Shown in pieces: positions 44,984 through 56,248 of a stretch of 64,000 bases of DNA; the stretch's first letter is position 1, and each line of letters begins with the position of its first letter. The position numbers and the translations under genes are program-made. Below the pieces are notes generated by a model, which searched no databases, was not told the origin of the DNA, and saw only the letters and a program-made list of their open reading frames with translations. Origin of the DNA: Azomonas macrocytogenes. Lineage in GTDB: Bacteria > Pseudomonadota > Gammaproteobacteria > Pseudomonadales > Pseudomonadaceae. The stretch covers positions 1 to 64,000 of the forward strand of contig NZ_JACHXI010000014.1 in NCBI RefSeq assembly GCF_014191985.1, read 5' to 3'.

Positions 44984-46399
44984 TTATAAACCTGCATGGG
45001 CTGCAATCGCCGTGGATATCGCCAGGGCCAGCTCGCCCGGCTTGCGCTTGATCGAGTAGTCCAGCAGTTGCGGATGACTGTCGACGAAACTGGTGTTGAA
45101 CTGGCCGCTGCGAAACTCCGGGTTGGCGAGGATTTGCTGGTAATAGGTCGCCGTGGTCTTCACGCCTTGTACGTGCATGTCATCCAGTGCTCGCAGGCCG
45201 CGCGCCAGCGCCTCTTCCCAGGTCAATGCCCAGACGATCAGCTTCAGGCACATGGAGTCGTAGAATGGCGGAATGGTGTAGCCGGTATAGATCGCTGTGT
45301 CAGTGCGCACGCCAGGGCCGCCGGGAGCGTAGTAGCGAGTGATCTTGCCGAAGCTGGGCAGGAAATTATTGCGCGGGTCTTCTGCATTGATGCGAAATTG
45401 CAGGGCGAAACCACGGTATTGGATGTCTTCCTGCTTGACTGACAGCGGCAGGCCGGAAGCGATGCGAATCTGCTCGCGAACGATGTCGATGCCGGTGATT
45501 TCCTCGGTGATGGTGTGCTCTACCTGCACTCGCGTATTCATTTCCATGAAGTACACATGCTCGTCAGTGAGCAAAAACTCCACGGTGCCGGCATTCTCGT
45601 AGCCCACTGCCTGCGCCGCACGCACCGCCAGATCGCCGATGTAGGCGCGTTGTTCCGGGGTGAGTTGCGGACTGGGCGCAATCTCGATGAGCTTCTGGTT
45701 GCGCCGCTGGATCGAGCAATCGCGCTCGAACAGATGCACTGTGTTACCGAAGCTGTCGGCCAGTATCTGAGCTTCGATGTGCTTCGGATTGACGATGCAC
45801 TTTTCGAGGAAGACCTGCGCATTGCCGAAGGCCTTGGTCGCTTCGGAAATCACCCGCGGATAGGCTTGTTGCAGTTCTTCCTGCGAATCGCAGCGGCGAA
45901 TACCGCGCCCGCCACCGCCGGAAGTGGCCTTGAGCATCACCGGGTAGCCGATGCGTTCGGCTTCGCGCAGCGCTTCGGCCAGATCGGCGACGTTGCCTTC
46001 GGTGCCGGGCGTACACGGCACGTCAGCCGCGATCATGCTGCGCCTTGCCTCGGTCTTGTCGCCCATGCGGCGAATGACTTCGGCCGAAGGACCGATGAAC
46101 TTGACTCCACGCTCGGCGCAGATCTCCGCCAGTTCGGCGTTTTCCGAAAGAAACCCATAGCCGGGATGCAGGGCGTCGCAGCCGGTTTCCACTGCCAGGT
46201 TGACCAGCTTGCGCGGGTTCAGATAGCCGGCCAGCGGGTCTTCGCCGATGAAATGTGCTTCGTCGGCACGTTTGACGTGCAAGGCATGGCGGTCGGCTTC
46301 GGAATAGACCGCTACCGAACGGATATTCATTTCCGCGCAAGCACGCACGATCCGTACGGCAATCTCACCGCGGTTGGCGATCAGGATTTTCTTGATCAC
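44984..46399 (-). CDS. pycA: pyruvate carboxylase subunit A (biotin carboxylase)
   Basis: A 471-aa ATP-grasp biotin carboxylase. ILIANRGEIAVRIVRACAEM opens the protein. The glycine-rich ATP loop LKATSGGGGRGIR, EKCIVNPKHIEAQILAD, the metal ligands in FMEMNTRVQVEHTITE and GFALQFRINAEDP follow. Sequence alone cannot exclude acetyl-CoA carboxylase AccC, but direct linkage to pycB and to a divergent LysR regulator supports PycA. Confidence 0.93.
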   Translation of the reverse strand: MIKKILIANRGEIAVRIVRACAEMNIRSVAVYSEADRHALHVKRADEAHFIGEDPLAGYLNPRKLVNLAVETGCDALHPGYGFLSENAELAEICAERGVKFIGPSAEVIRRMGDKTEARRSMIAADVPCTPGTEGNVADLAEALREAERIGYPVMLKATSGGGGRGIRRCDSQEELQQAYPRVISEATKAFGNAQVFLEKCIVNPKHIEAQILADSFGNTVHLFERDCSIQRRNQKLIEIAPSPQLTPEQRAYIGDLAVRAAQAVGYENAGTVEFLLTDEHVYFMEMNTRVQVEHTITEEITGIDIVREQIRIASGLPLSVKQEDIQYRGFALQFRINAEDPRNNFLPSFGKITRYYAPGGPGVRTDTAIYTGYTIPPFYDSMCLKLIVWALTWEEALARGLRALDDMHVQGVKTTATYYQQILANPEFRSGQFNTSFVDSHPQLLDYSIKRKPGELALAISTAIAAHAGL

Positions 46400-46504
46400 G
46401 AGTCTCAGCCCTCGCTCAAGTGAACAGATGACCGGCAGATACCGGCCTGGATATGACCGCCGGGTGTCCGGCAGTCAGGCGCTCACCCTACGCTGGAGGT
46501 GGAA

Positions 46505-46523
46505 ATTATCTCTAATTAATAAT
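46505..46523. promoter_or_regulatory. candidate LysR-type operator in the pycA-pycR gap
   Basis: ATTATCTCTAATTAATAAT is an interrupted palindrome (ATTAT...ATAAT) in the 191-bp divergent intergenic region. LysR regulators usually bind such T-n11-A sites next to their own gene. The assignment is by position only. Confidence 0.4.
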
Positions 46524-46590
46524 TGTTGGGTAATATATTTGCAAAACCTTATAGCTGTCTTTTTGGTCAGAAATACACAGGGAGAATTAC

Positions 46591-47553
46591 TTGCGTAAAT
46601 CATTGATGCGAATGACATTACGCCAGATGCAGGTATTTCGTGCGGTATGCGATAGCCGTTCCTATAGTCGGGCCGCGGAAGAGATGGCGTTGACCCAGCC
46701 GGCGGTCAGCCTGCAGATCCGCCAGCTTGAGGCGCTGGTCGGTCAGCCGCTGTTCGAATATATTGGCAAGACGCTTTACCTGACCGAGGCCGCCGAGGCG
46801 CTGATGCGTGCCAGCCGGGATATTTTTGGCCGGCTGGAGAGCTTGGATATGCAGCTTTCCGATTTACAAGGGTCACTGCAGGGGCAACTGAATCTGGCAA
46901 TCGAGTCAAGTGCCAAATATTTCACGCCACACCTGTTCGCGGCTTTTCGCCAGAGGTATCCCGACGTCAGTCTGCAATTGGTAGTGGTCAACCATGGCCT
47001 GGCACTCAAGCGCCTTGGCGCCAGTCGTGACGATCTGTTGATCATGTCCATGCTGCCGGCGGATATGGCGCTGGAATTTTTGCCATTTCTGAATAATCCG
47101 ATCGTTGCGGTCGCGCCGCCGGAACACCCCTTGTTCGATAAGGGGTTGCTTGCCCTGGAGGATCTTTGCGCGTGGCCGCTATTGGTTCGCGAGTCCGGTT
47201 CCGGTACGCGCAAGGCTTGCGAGGAGTTCTGCCACCAGAAGCGTGCGCATTTTTCCCGGATATTGGAAATCGGCTCGGCAGAAGCACAGTGCGAGGCGGT
47301 CATTGCCGGGCTCGGCCTGGCGCTGATGCCGCGCCATGCGGTCTATCGCGAACTGGAAAGCGGAGCGCTGGTGGAGTTGCCGGTGGCCGAGCTGCCCTTG
47401 ATGCGCAGCTGGTGTGTGGTGCATGCGCGTGGTAAACGCCTGAGTCCGGTAGCCCAAGCGTTTTTTGATTTTATCCGCGAGCAGCGTGGGTCGATCAACG
47501 CATTGGCTGCACGCTTCGCAAAAGCGCCGCCCGTCCAGCCAGTAGGCCATTGA
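46591..47553 (+). CDS. pycR: LysR-family regulator of pyruvate carboxylase, TTG start
   Basis: A 320-aa LysR-type regulator. The winged helix-turn-helix (about 8-67) reads TLRQMQVFRAVCDSRSYSRA and LTQPAVSLQIRQLEALVGQP. The effector domain follows (QGQLNLAIESSAKYFTP, PLLVRESGSGTRKACEEF). The TTG at 46591 has GGGAG 7 nt upstream; an ATG at 46606 would shorten it by five residues without a site of its own. Divergence from pycA matches the PycR arrangement described in Pseudomonas aeruginosa. Confidence 0.88.
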   Translation: MRKSLMRMTLRQMQVFRAVCDSRSYSRAAEEMALTQPAVSLQIRQLEALVGQPLFEYIGKTLYLTEAAEALMRASRDIFGRLESLDMQLSDLQGSLQGQLNLAIESSAKYFTPHLFAAFRQRYPDVSLQLVVVNHGLALKRLGASRDDLLIMSMLPADMALEFLPFLNNPIVAVAPPEHPLFDKGLLALEDLCAWPLLVRESGSGTRKACEEFCHQKRAHFSRILEIGSAEAQCEAVIAGLGLALMPRHAVYRELESGALVELPVAELPLMRSWCVVHARGKRLSPVAQAFFDFIREQRGSINALAARFAKAPPVQPVGH

Positions 47554-47710
47554 TTTCGCCCAGTTCAGGGTAGTCCACCAGTTGTTCCTGCAGGCGGAGC
47601 GACTCTTCGTAGTGCTCGATGGCTCGACGGAAACGCATGCGTCGCTCATCCTGCAGTTTGCGGCGGGCCTTGGCGTCGAGGATGCGGGGTGCTTCAACAT
47701 ATAGGGACAT
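47495..47710 (-). CDS. small conserved-type helical protein
   Basis: A 71-aa protein (MSLYVEAPRILDAKARR...) rich in Arg, Glu and Leu, likely helical throughout. GGGAG lies 6 nt upstream of the ATG at 47710. An in-frame ATG at 47752 would add 14 residues without a better site. Its 3' end overlaps the end of pycR by 59 bp on the opposite strand. I do not know the family; the ribosome site and coherent composition suggest a real gene. Confidence 0.6.
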   Translation of the reverse strand: MSLYVEAPRILDAKARRKLQDERRMRFRRAIEHYEESLRLQEQLVDYPELGEINGLLAGRAALLRSVQPMR

Positions 47711-47821
47711 GCGGATCTCCCGGAACGAGAACGAGTTGGCAGGTGCCAGCATCGAACCTGGAGATTAAGATCTGACGACAGCGCCGTGACAGGCCGGTGA
47801 TTCCTGTTGGCTTGAAGGGGG

Positions 47822-48703
47822 TCAGCTGCGGTTGTTGTCCGGCGTGGTGTTCTTCAGGGTTTTGGGTGACAGGCGCAGGCTGCGCAGGCTGCGCTTGACG
47901 CTTTTGAGGTGATTGACCAGGTCTGGTCCGCGCGCCATGGCCACACCCATGGCCAGTACGTCGATCACGACCAGGTGGGCGATGCGCGAAGTCAGTGGCG
48001 TATAGATCTCGGTATCTTCGTGTACGTCGATGGCCAGGTTGACCTGCGCCAGATCGGCCAGGGGGGTCTGGCTTGGGCAGAGCGCGATCAGGGTGGCACC
48101 AGACTCGCGGACCACATTGGCGGTGATCAGCAAGTCCTTGGAGCGGCCGGATTGGGAAATGCAGATCGCCACGTCCTGAGGTTTCAGCGTGACGGCCGAC
48201 ATTGCCTGCATGTGCGGGTCGGAATAGGCAGCGGCATTGAGCAGCAGGCGGAAGAACTTGTGCTGCGCATCGGCCGCCACTACGCCGGAAGCGCCAAAAC
48301 CGTAGAATTCCACGCGCTCGGCTCGGGCAATGGTATCGATGGCCTTCTGCAACGCCGTGGGATCAAGTTTTTCCCGCACTTCTATCAGGGTGTGCAAGGT
48401 GGTGTCGAAAATCTTCTGGCTGATATCCAGCACCGAATCCTCTTCACCGATGGAGAATTGGCCGAAACTGGCGCCGGCGGCCAGGCTCTGGGCCAGCTTC
48501 AGCTTGAGATCCTGGAAGCCGATGCAGCCGATGGCACGGCAGAAGCGTATGATGGTCGGCTCGCTGATTCCGACCACATGGGCCAGCTCGGCCATCGAAC
48601 TGTGCATCACCGAGGCCGGGTCCAGCAAGACATAGTCGGCCACTTTAAGTTCGGATTTGCGCAGTATGTTTCTCGATTGGGCGATATGTTGCAGCAGATT
48701 CAC
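47822..48703 (-). CDS. hexR: RpiR-family regulator, HexR-like
   Basis: A 293-aa protein with an N-terminal RpiR helix-turn-helix (about 1-77: LRKSELKVADYVLLDP, VGISEPTIIRFCRAIGCIGF) and a C-terminal SIS sugar-phosphate-binding domain (about 120-250: VEFYGFGASGVVAADAQHKF, VAICISQSGRSKDLL). HexR senses 2-keto-3-deoxy-6-phosphogluconate and represses central sugar genes. Here it is divergent from zwf, with a HexR-type operator between. Many pseudomonads have more than one HexR-like protein, so this may be the paralogue rather than the main HexR. Confidence 0.85.
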   Translation of the reverse strand: MNLLQHIAQSRNILRKSELKVADYVLLDPASVMHSSMAELAHVVGISEPTIIRFCRAIGCIGFQDLKLKLAQSLAAGASFGQFSIGEEDSVLDISQKIFDTTLHTLIEVREKLDPTALQKAIDTIARAERVEFYGFGASGVVAADAQHKFFRLLLNAAAYSDPHMQAMSAVTLKPQDVAICISQSGRSKDLLITANVVRESGATLIALCPSQTPLADLAQVNLAIDVHEDTEIYTPLTSRIAHLVVIDVLAMGVAMARGPDLVNHLKSVKRSLRSLRLSPKTLKNTTPDNNRS

Positions 48704-48767
48704 GGTCGGGGCTCGCTATGGGCGGGGACGGCTTGACGAAACGGCTGTCCAATGGATCGTAAGCGTT

Positions 48768-48782
48768 TGTAGTTATACTACA
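48768..48782. promoter_or_regulatory. HexR-type operator between hexR-like and zwf
   Basis: TGTAGTTATACTACA is a perfect interrupted palindrome (6-3-6). It resembles the gammaproteobacterial HexR consensus TGTAATnnnATTACA and lies 42 bp before the zwf start and 65 bp before the divergent regulator. A TATACT -10-like hexamer is embedded, so binding would occlude the promoter. Confidence 0.7.
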
Positions 48783-48823
48783 TGAAGCGCAGTTGCGCCC
48801 AGTCAACTTCGAGGAGGACTCCA

Positions 48824-50269
<1,446 letters not shown>

Positions 50270-50361
50270 GCTGGAAAATACTGACCGGAACAGCTGTTCC
50301 GGTCCGCATGAACGCCGAGTGTTGTCCAGGAAGCGAGCGCTTGCGCATCCTGGATTTTCCA

Positions 50362-51675
50362 TTAATCGCGGCGAGTGAAGCTCAGGCCTTTGAGCAGGTT
50401 GAGGGCCTGACCGAGCTGGTAGTCGTCGTCCTGCGGACGTGTCGAATCGCTTGCCGCCTGGATGTTGCTGGGCCGCTCCGTGCCGCCGTTGCCGTTGCCC
50501 AGGTGACCGAGCAGATCGGCTTCCCGGACGGTTTCGTTGCTGGTGTCGCGGGTCAGTCTGGCCCGCGACACTTCGATATCCGGTTCGATGCCCTGGGCCT
50601 GGATGGAGCGCCCCTTGGGGGTGAAGTAGAGCGCTGTGGTCAGTTTCAGCGCGCGGTCGTTGTTCAGCGGCAGGATCGTCTGGACCGAACCCTTGCCAAA
50701 GCTTTCGGTACCCATGATCACGCCGCGCTTCTGATCCTGCAGCGCTCCGGCGACGATTTCCGCTGCCGAGGCGCTGCCGCTGTTGATGAGGACGACCAGC
50801 GGAACCCGCTCGCTGGCGTCGGCCGCATCGGCGGAAAAGCTCAGTTCGGAGTTGGCGATCCGGCCCTTGGTATAGACGATCAGGCCACTGGTCAGGAAAT
50901 GGTCAGCGACCTCGACCGCCGATTGCAGCACGCCACCTGGATTGTTGCGCAGATCCAGCACCAGTCCTTCCAGCTTCTTGCCCTTGTTGTCTTTCTTCAT
51001 GCGAGCCAGCGCCTTGCTGACCTCTTCGCCGGTATTCATCTGGAACTGAGTGACGCGCAAGTAGCCGTAGCCTGGCTCAAGTAGCTGGGATTTGACGCTC
51101 TTGACCTTGATCACGGCGCGCTTGAGCTTCAAGTCGAATGGCTGGCGGCCCTCGCGAACCAGGGTCAGGGTAATGGGGCTGCCGGATTTACCGCGCATCC
51201 TTTCTATCGCTTCGTTCAGCGAAATACCCTTGGTGGGGTGGCCATCGATCTTGACGATCAAATCGCCCGCCTCGATACCGGCTTTCGACGCCGGCGTGTC
51301 GTCGATGGGCGAGACGACCTTGATGAAGCTGTCTTCGATGCCTACTTCGATGCCCAGTCCGCCGAATTCGCCACTGGTGGTTTCCTGCAAGTCGCTGAAA
51401 GCCTGGGGTTCGAGATAGGCCGAGTGCGGATCGAGATTGCTGAGCATGCCCTTGATGGCGTTTTCCAGCAGGGTTTTATCGTCGATGGGTTCCACATAGG
51501 CGGATTTGATTCGGTCCAGTACTTCGACGAAGGTACGCAACTCGTCCAGGGGCAGCGGCGCCTTCTGGGAGGCTGTGGTGGTTTCGGTTGCCGGTTGCTG
51601 AGCCCAGGCACTACCGCCCAGGAGCATGGACAGGGCAAGAATCGGGAAACAGGCGAGATGGCGCGGGTGCAGCAT
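50362..51675 (-). CDS. ctpA: C-terminal processing peptidase, S41 family
   Basis: A 437-aa periplasmic serine protease. The signal peptide ends SAWA (residue 25). A PDZ domain (about 95-170: GIEVGIEDSFIKVVSP, AGIEAGDLIVKIDG) precedes the S41 catalytic core. The nucleophile Ser is in INSGSASAAEIVAGAL and the Lys in SFGKGSVQTILPL. DLRNNPGGVLQSAVEVAD is also conserved. In pseudomonads CtpA controls peptidoglycan hydrolases by proteolysis, which fits its neighbour envC. The stretch after about residue 395 is a polar tail. Confidence 0.93.
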   Translation of the reverse strand: MLHPRHLACFPILALSMLLGGSAWAQQPATETTTASQKAPLPLDELRTFVEVLDRIKSAYVEPIDDKTLLENAIKGMLSNLDPHSAYLEPQAFSDLQETTSGEFGGLGIEVGIEDSFIKVVSPIDDTPASKAGIEAGDLIVKIDGHPTKGISLNEAIERMRGKSGSPITLTLVREGRQPFDLKLKRAVIKVKSVKSQLLEPGYGYLRVTQFQMNTGEEVSKALARMKKDNKGKKLEGLVLDLRNNPGGVLQSAVEVADHFLTSGLIVYTKGRIANSELSFSADAADASERVPLVVLINSGSASAAEIVAGALQDQKRGVIMGTESFGKGSVQTILPLNNDRALKLTTALYFTPKGRSIQAQGIEPDIEVSRARLTRDTSNETVREADLLGHLGNGNGGTERPSNIQAASDSTRPQDDDYQLGQALNLLKGLSFTRRD

Positions 51676-51703
51676 GTCTGACTCCAAGTATGAAGAGGGT
51701 GCG

Positions 51704-53041
51704 CTATCCTTGGGCGCGACACCATTGCGCCGGATCGCTCGGGCGACCGTTTTGACGAATGGCAAAATACAGAGCGGCGCTCTCCTGGCCACCGCTATTG
51801 CCGACGGTTGCGATGGGCTCGCCGGCCTTGACAATTTCTCCGGCATTGCGCAGCAGGCTTTGATTATGCCCGTACAGGCTGAGATAGCCGTTGCCGTGGT
51901 CGAGAATTACCAGCAATCCGGCGCCGCGCAGCCAGTCGGCAAACACTACCCGGCCACCATGCACGGCGCGTACCGTTGTTCCCGCCGCTGCGCCAATCAT
52001 CACCCCATCCCAGGTGCTGCGCTCATCGGTGCCGCGTGGCGTACCGTAATGGGCAAGCAGACGACCGTTCACCGGCCAGGGTAGCCTGCCCCTGGCCTGC
52101 TGGAAGGCACCCTCGAATCCGCTTCCGGCGGAAGACACCAATTGGGATGGCTGTGCGACGATCGGCGACCGAGTCGTAGGTGGTGACACGACTGCTTTTT
52201 CGGCTTCTTTTGGTGCAGCGTTGGCCAGGGCCTTGCGTCTGGCTTCTTCTTCCTCGCGGGCGCGCTGCTCGCGCAGGCGCGCTTCGGCGAGGGCACGTTG
52301 GCGGGCTTGCTCGGCCTCACGGGCCTGGCGAGCCAGGGTTTCCTCGATGGTCTTGAGGACCTTTTCCAGTTGGGCCTGTTCTTCGCGTCGGGTCTTGAGC
52401 TTCTGCTCGCGAGTGGATTCTTCCTTCTCCAGCTTGGCCAGGGCGTCACGCCGCTCCTTGCGCACTTCAACGAGCTTGATATGGCGCTCGTCCAGATCCA
52501 CTTGCTGGGTACGCAGTTGCTTCTGCTGGGTATCGATTTTCTCACCGACGCTGGCCAGCTCGTGCAGTGTCTTGTCGAGCGCGGCAATCTGCTCGAAGCG
52601 GGCTTTGCTCAGATAATCGTAGTAGGTCAGGGTACGGCTGAGTTTTTCCGGGCTCTGCTGGTTGAGTACGAGCTTCAGGTATTCCTCGCGGCCGTTCTGG
52701 TAAGTGAGCCTGGCTTGTAGCGCCACCAGTTTCTGCTGTTCCAGGCGAGCGCCTTCAAGCATGGTTTTCTTTTCATCCAGCTGTTGCAGTTCGGTTTGGC
52801 TGTTCTTGATTTCCTGCTGCAGCTTGTCGATCTGTTCTTCCAGTTGGCCAATCTGGCTTTCGGTTGCCTTGAGCTTATTTTGCGCCCCGCTTTTTTCCTG
52901 ATCGATCTGCTTGAGCAGTTTCTGCAGTTCGGCGATGTCCTGGCGAGCAGTTTCTATCTGCTGCCTGGTGGCAGAGGTCTCGTCTGCCTGTGCGGTACCA
53001 AGCAGGCAAAAAAGAACGAAGACAAGGAGTATGCGTGGCAT
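51704..53041 (-). CDS. envC: murein hydrolase activator EnvC (coiled coil + LytM)
   Basis: A 445-aa periplasmic protein with a signal peptide (ending AQA, residue 19). A long coiled coil (about 22-270, many Glu/Gln/Lys heptads) is followed by a C-terminal LytM/M23 domain (about 335-440: GRLLAHYGTPRGTDERSTWD, HGNGYLSLYGHNQSLL). The M23 zinc ligands appear incomplete: the usual first His of HxGxD is replaced in the THGIDI-equivalent TWDGVM. This is as expected for a non-catalytic activator of amidases at the division site. It is cotranscribed with ctpA (28-bp gap). Confidence 0.92.
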   Translation of the reverse strand: MPRILLVFVLFCLLGTAQADETSATRQQIETARQDIAELQKLLKQIDQEKSGAQNKLKATESQIGQLEEQIDKLQQEIKNSQTELQQLDEKKTMLEGARLEQQKLVALQARLTYQNGREEYLKLVLNQQSPEKLSRTLTYYDYLSKARFEQIAALDKTLHELASVGEKIDTQQKQLRTQQVDLDERHIKLVEVRKERRDALAKLEKEESTREQKLKTRREEQAQLEKVLKTIEETLARQAREAEQARQRALAEARLREQRAREEEEARRKALANAAPKEAEKAVVSPPTTRSPIVAQPSQLVSSAGSGFEGAFQQARGRLPWPVNGRLLAHYGTPRGTDERSTWDGVMIGAAAGTTVRAVHGGRVVFADWLRGAGLLVILDHGNGYLSLYGHNQSLLRNAGEIVKAGEPIATVGNSGGQESAALYFAIRQNGRPSDPAQWCRAQG

Positions 53042-53225
53042 GAGGGCGAGGCTACGGAAATCGCGACCGCCGTAGTATGCCTAAAAATCTGGCGACAGGC
53101 TGTGGCAAAAGGCCCGACTGTCACGCGAAATGCCATCAGGGGCTGAACGGAAAAGCGAAAGGTTCCTGCAAGGCCGCTTTTCCGTTCATTTCATCAGCGT
53201 TCTGCGTTTTAGGCAGTTCCCGGAA

Positions 53226-54761
53226 TTACTGCTCAATCTCGATGATGGATTTTCCGGTCATTTCCTCCGGCTTTTTCATTCCGAGCAGGGTGAGCATCGT
53301 CGGTGCCACGTCGGCCAGTACGCCACCTTCGCGCATTTTCAGCTTGCGTTTGCCAATGTAGATGAATGGCACCGGTTCGGTGGTATGGGCGGTATGTGCC
53401 TGGCCGGTGGAGTCATCTTCCATCTGTTCCACGTTGCCGTGGTCAGCCGTGATCAGCGCCTCGCCACCGACTTTGTCCAGCGCAGTCGTAATGCGGCCCA
53501 GGCATTCATCCAGGCATTCCACCGCCTTTACGGCTGCATCGAATATCCCGGTATGCCCGACCATGTCGCCGTTGGCATAGTTGGCGATGATGACATCGAA
53601 GCGCTGCTGTTCGATGGCTTCGACGATCTTGTCGGTGACTTCCGGGGCGCTCATCTGGGGTTGCAGGTCATAGGTCGCGACCTTGGGCGAGGGAATCAGG
53701 ATGCGCTCTTCGCCCTTGAATGGTTCTTCGCGGCCACCGGAAAAGAAGAAGGTGACATGGGCATATTTTTCCGTTTCGGCGATACGCAACTGGGTCTTGC
53801 CATTGTTTGCCAGATATTCGCCCAGCACGTTGTGCAACTCCGATGGGGGAAAGGCGCTGGGTGTCGGAATGCTTGCCGAATACTGGGTCAGCATGACGAA
53901 ATGGGTCTGTGGCTGGCGGTTGCGCTTGAATCCGTCGAAATCTGTTTCGACGAAGGCGCGAGTCAGTTCGCGGGCGCGGTCGGCGCGGAAGTTCATGAAG
54001 ATCACCGCATCGCCGTCTTCGACTTTCGCGGGTTCGCCGATAGCCGTGGCCTTGACGAATTCGTCGTTTTCGTCGTGTTCGTAGGCCGCGTTCAGCCCGG
54101 CGACTGCCGAGTCGACATGGCGTTCGGCTTTACCGTCGGTGATCAGGTCGAATGCCGCCTGGACACGATCCCAGCGGTTATCGCGATCAAGGGCGAAGTA
54201 GCGGCCGATCACGCTGGCGATGCGGCCTTTGCCTAGCTTGGCAAAAACAGCGTCCATTTGCTCCAGGAACGGTTGCGCGCTTTTGGGCGGCGTATCGCGG
54301 CCATCGAGAAAGGCGTGCAGGTAGATTTTCTCGGCACCGCGCCGGACGGCCATTTCAGCCATGGCCGCGATATGGTCCTGGTGGCTGTGCACGCCGCCAT
54401 CGGAGAGCAGGCCCAGGATATGCACCGCCTTGCCAGCGGCTACAGCCTTGTCCACGGCGGCACCGATGATCGGGTTGTCGAAGAACTCGCCATCGCGGAT
54501 AGCCTTGGTCACGCGGGTGAAATCCTGATAGACGACACGGCCGGCACCGAGGTTCATATGGCCGACTTCGGAGTTGCCCATTTGTCCGTCAGGCAGGCCG
54601 ACGTCCATGCCGCTGCCGGAAATCAGGCCATGCGGGTAGCTGGCGTTGAGGCGGTCGAGCACGGGGGTCTTGGCCGCATATACGGCATTGTATTTGGGGC
54701 TTTCACTGTGGCCGAAGCCGTCGAGGATGATCAGTACCAGAGGTTTAGGCGCGGCGTGCAT
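53226..54761 (-). CDS. gpmI: 2,3-bisphosphoglycerate-independent phosphoglycerate mutase
   Basis: A 511-aa glycolytic enzyme of the alkaline phosphatase superfamily. [14 protein letters not shown] carries the first metal Asp. [20 protein letters not shown] contains the catalytic Ser, and [37 protein letters not shown] and [10 protein letters not shown] supply substrate and Mn ligands. Full length. It is monocistronic and divergent from yibN. Confidence 0.96.
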   Translation of the reverse strand: MHAAPKPLVLIILDGFGHSESPKYNAVYAAKTPVLDRLNASYPHGLISGSGMDVGLPDGQMGNSEVGHMNLGAGRVVYQDFTRVTKAIRDGEFFDNPIIGAAVDKAVAAGKAVHILGLLSDGGVHSHQDHIAAMAEMAVRRGAEKIYLHAFLDGRDTPPKSAQPFLEQMDAVFAKLGKGRIASVIGRYFALDRDNRWDRVQAAFDLITDGKAERHVDSAVAGLNAAYEHDENDEFVKATAIGEPAKVEDGDAVIFMNFRADRARELTRAFVETDFDGFKRNRQPQTHFVMLTQYSASIPTPSAFPPSELHNVLGEYLANNGKTQLRIAETEKYAHVTFFFSGGREEPFKGEERILIPSPKVATYDLQPQMSAPEVTDKIVEAIEQQRFDVIIANYANGDMVGHTGIFDAAVKAVECLDECLGRITTALDKVGGEALITADHGNVEQMEDDSTGQAHTAHTTEPVPFIYIGKRKLKMREGGVLADVAPTMLTLLGMKKPEEMTGKSIIEIEQ

Positions 54762-54936
54762 GATTTCCGGCTCCTTTAATTACGCAAGGTAATCAATCTT
54801 GGAATTTTTCGAGTAGGCGCCAGCCAGTCTAACGTGCTGGCCGGATCCAAGTCACGATTCGTCGGGTCGTCAGGGTTCAGCCGGTTGAGGGGGGTGTGTA
54901 TACTGCGGCCATTTTCTCGCCCGGATACACACCTCG

Positions 54937-55350
54937 ATGCTCTCCAAGCTGATCGAATTCGCGTCTCATCACTATGTGCTGGTCCTTCTTTTCATCGTTC
55001 TGCTGGCTTTGCTGCTCATGCACGAATTGCGCAAGGGCGGCAAAAGCCTCAGTAACCGTGAGCTGACCACGGCGGTCAACAGTGGCGAAGGCATTGTGTT
55101 GGACGTTCGTGACAAAAAGGAGTTCTCCGCCGGGCATATTGTCGACGCCTTGAACATTCCTCACGACAAGCTGGCCAGCCGGATAGCAGAGCTGGAAAAG
55201 CATCGGGGCAAGACTTTGATCGTGGTCGATGCCATGGGTCAGCATGCCGGAGCGGCTTGTCTGGAATTGCAAAAAGCCGGTTTCACGACTGCCAGGCTGT
55301 CTGGGGGAATGGGCAACTGGCGTGGCGAGAATCTGCCCGTGGTGAAGTGA
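54937..55350 (+). CDS. membrane-anchored rhodanese-fold protein YibN
   Basis: A 137-aa protein with an N-terminal membrane helix (about 13-29: VLVLLFIVLLALLLM) and a rhodanese domain (about 40-135: VLDVRDKKEFSAGHI, GGMGNWRGENLPVV). The usual active-site Cys loop is replaced by VVDAMGQHAG, so sulfurtransferase activity is unlikely, as in E. coli YibN. Recent work in other bacteria links YibN to membrane protein insertion, which would suit its neighbours grxC and secB. That role is not demonstrated here. Confidence 0.85.
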   Translation: MLSKLIEFASHHYVLVLLFIVLLALLLMHELRKGGKSLSNRELTTAVNSGEGIVLDVRDKKEFSAGHIVDALNIPHDKLASRIAELEKHRGKTLIVVDAMGQHAGAACLELQKAGFTTARLSGGMGNWRGENLPVVK

Positions 55351-55351
55351 T

Positions 55352-55609
55352 ATGACGCAAAAAATAGTCATCTATACGAGCGCCTGGTGTCCCTACTGCA
55401 TCAGGGCCAAAGGACTGCTGGAGAAAAAAGGCGTCGCCTTCGAGGAAATCGATGTCGACGGCAAGCCTGCCGTACGGGCGGAAATGTCCCACAAGGCCGG
55501 CAGAACCTCGGTCCCACAAATCTGGATCGGCGAGCATCATATCGGCGGCTGCGACGATCTCTTTGCCCTGGAGCGGGCCGGCAGGCTGGATGAGCTTCTA
55601 CAAGCCTGA
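55352..55609 (+). CDS. grxC: glutaredoxin 3
   Basis: An 85-aa dithiol glutaredoxin. The active-site CPYC is at residues 12-15 ([15 protein letters not shown]). [19 protein letters not shown] carries the cis-Pro and GG glutathione-binding motifs. It starts 2 bp after the yibN stop, so the two are translated together, with secB following 59 bp later. Confidence 0.95.
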   Translation: MTQKIVIYTSAWCPYCIRAKGLLEKKGVAFEEIDVDGKPAVRAEMSHKAGRTSVPQIWIGEHHIGGCDDLFALERAGRLDELLQA

Positions 55610-55668
55610 GCCTTGCTCTTTACCCGTATTCACTTATCGAAGCCATTTACCCACAAGGTCTGGATATC

Positions 55669-56157
55669 ATGATTGAGCAATCCTCCAACGACGCCATGGC
55701 AGATCAGAGCGCACAAGGACCGCAGTTCGCCTTGCAGCGCGTTTACGTGCGCGATCTTTCCTTTGAAGCACCGAAGAGCCCGGAAATCTTCCGTCAGGAC
55801 TGGACGCCTGGCATCTCTCTGGATATCAACACTCGGCAGAACAACCTGGAAGGCGACTTCTACGAAGTGGTGCTGACCTTGTCGGTTACGGTCAAAAATG
55901 GCGAAGACGTGGCTTTCATTGCCGAAGTCCAGCAGGCTGGTATCTTCCTGATCAAGGGGTTGGACGCTCCGAGCATGAGCCATACCCTGGGTGCTTTCTG
56001 TCCGAACATCCTGTTCCCCTATGCGCGGGAAACGCTGGATAGCCTGGTGATTCGCGGCACGTTCCCGGCATTGATGCTGGCTCCGGTCAACTTCGATGCC
56101 CTCTATGCCCAGGAGTTGAGCCGCCAGCAGAATGTCGGCAGCGATAGTATTCAGTAA
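55669..56157 (+). CDS. secB: protein-export chaperone SecB
   Basis: A 162-aa cytosolic tetrameric chaperone that keeps precursors unfolded for Sec[74 protein letters not shown] and [17 protein letters not shown] are all strongly conserved. Position after grxC is the standard gammaproteobacterial order. Confidence 0.96.
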   Translation: MIEQSSNDAMADQSAQGPQFALQRVYVRDLSFEAPKSPEIFRQDWTPGISLDINTRQNNLEGDFYEVVLTLSVTVKNGEDVAFIAEVQQAGIFLIKGLDAPSMSHTLGAFCPNILFPYARETLDSLVIRGTFPALMLAPVNFDALYAQELSRQQNVGSDSIQ

Positions 56158-56248
56158 GGAATGATCCGGCGCTCTCGTCGCAAGGGTGCCTATACAGTTG
56201 CGCGATCTCTGTGGCATAACCCGCCAAATCGAATAGCGGAGGATGAAT

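Noticed and set aside
54937-55350. Loss of the rhodanese catalytic Cys as an anomaly
   Set aside because: The YibN family normally lacks this Cys, so the absence is ordinary.
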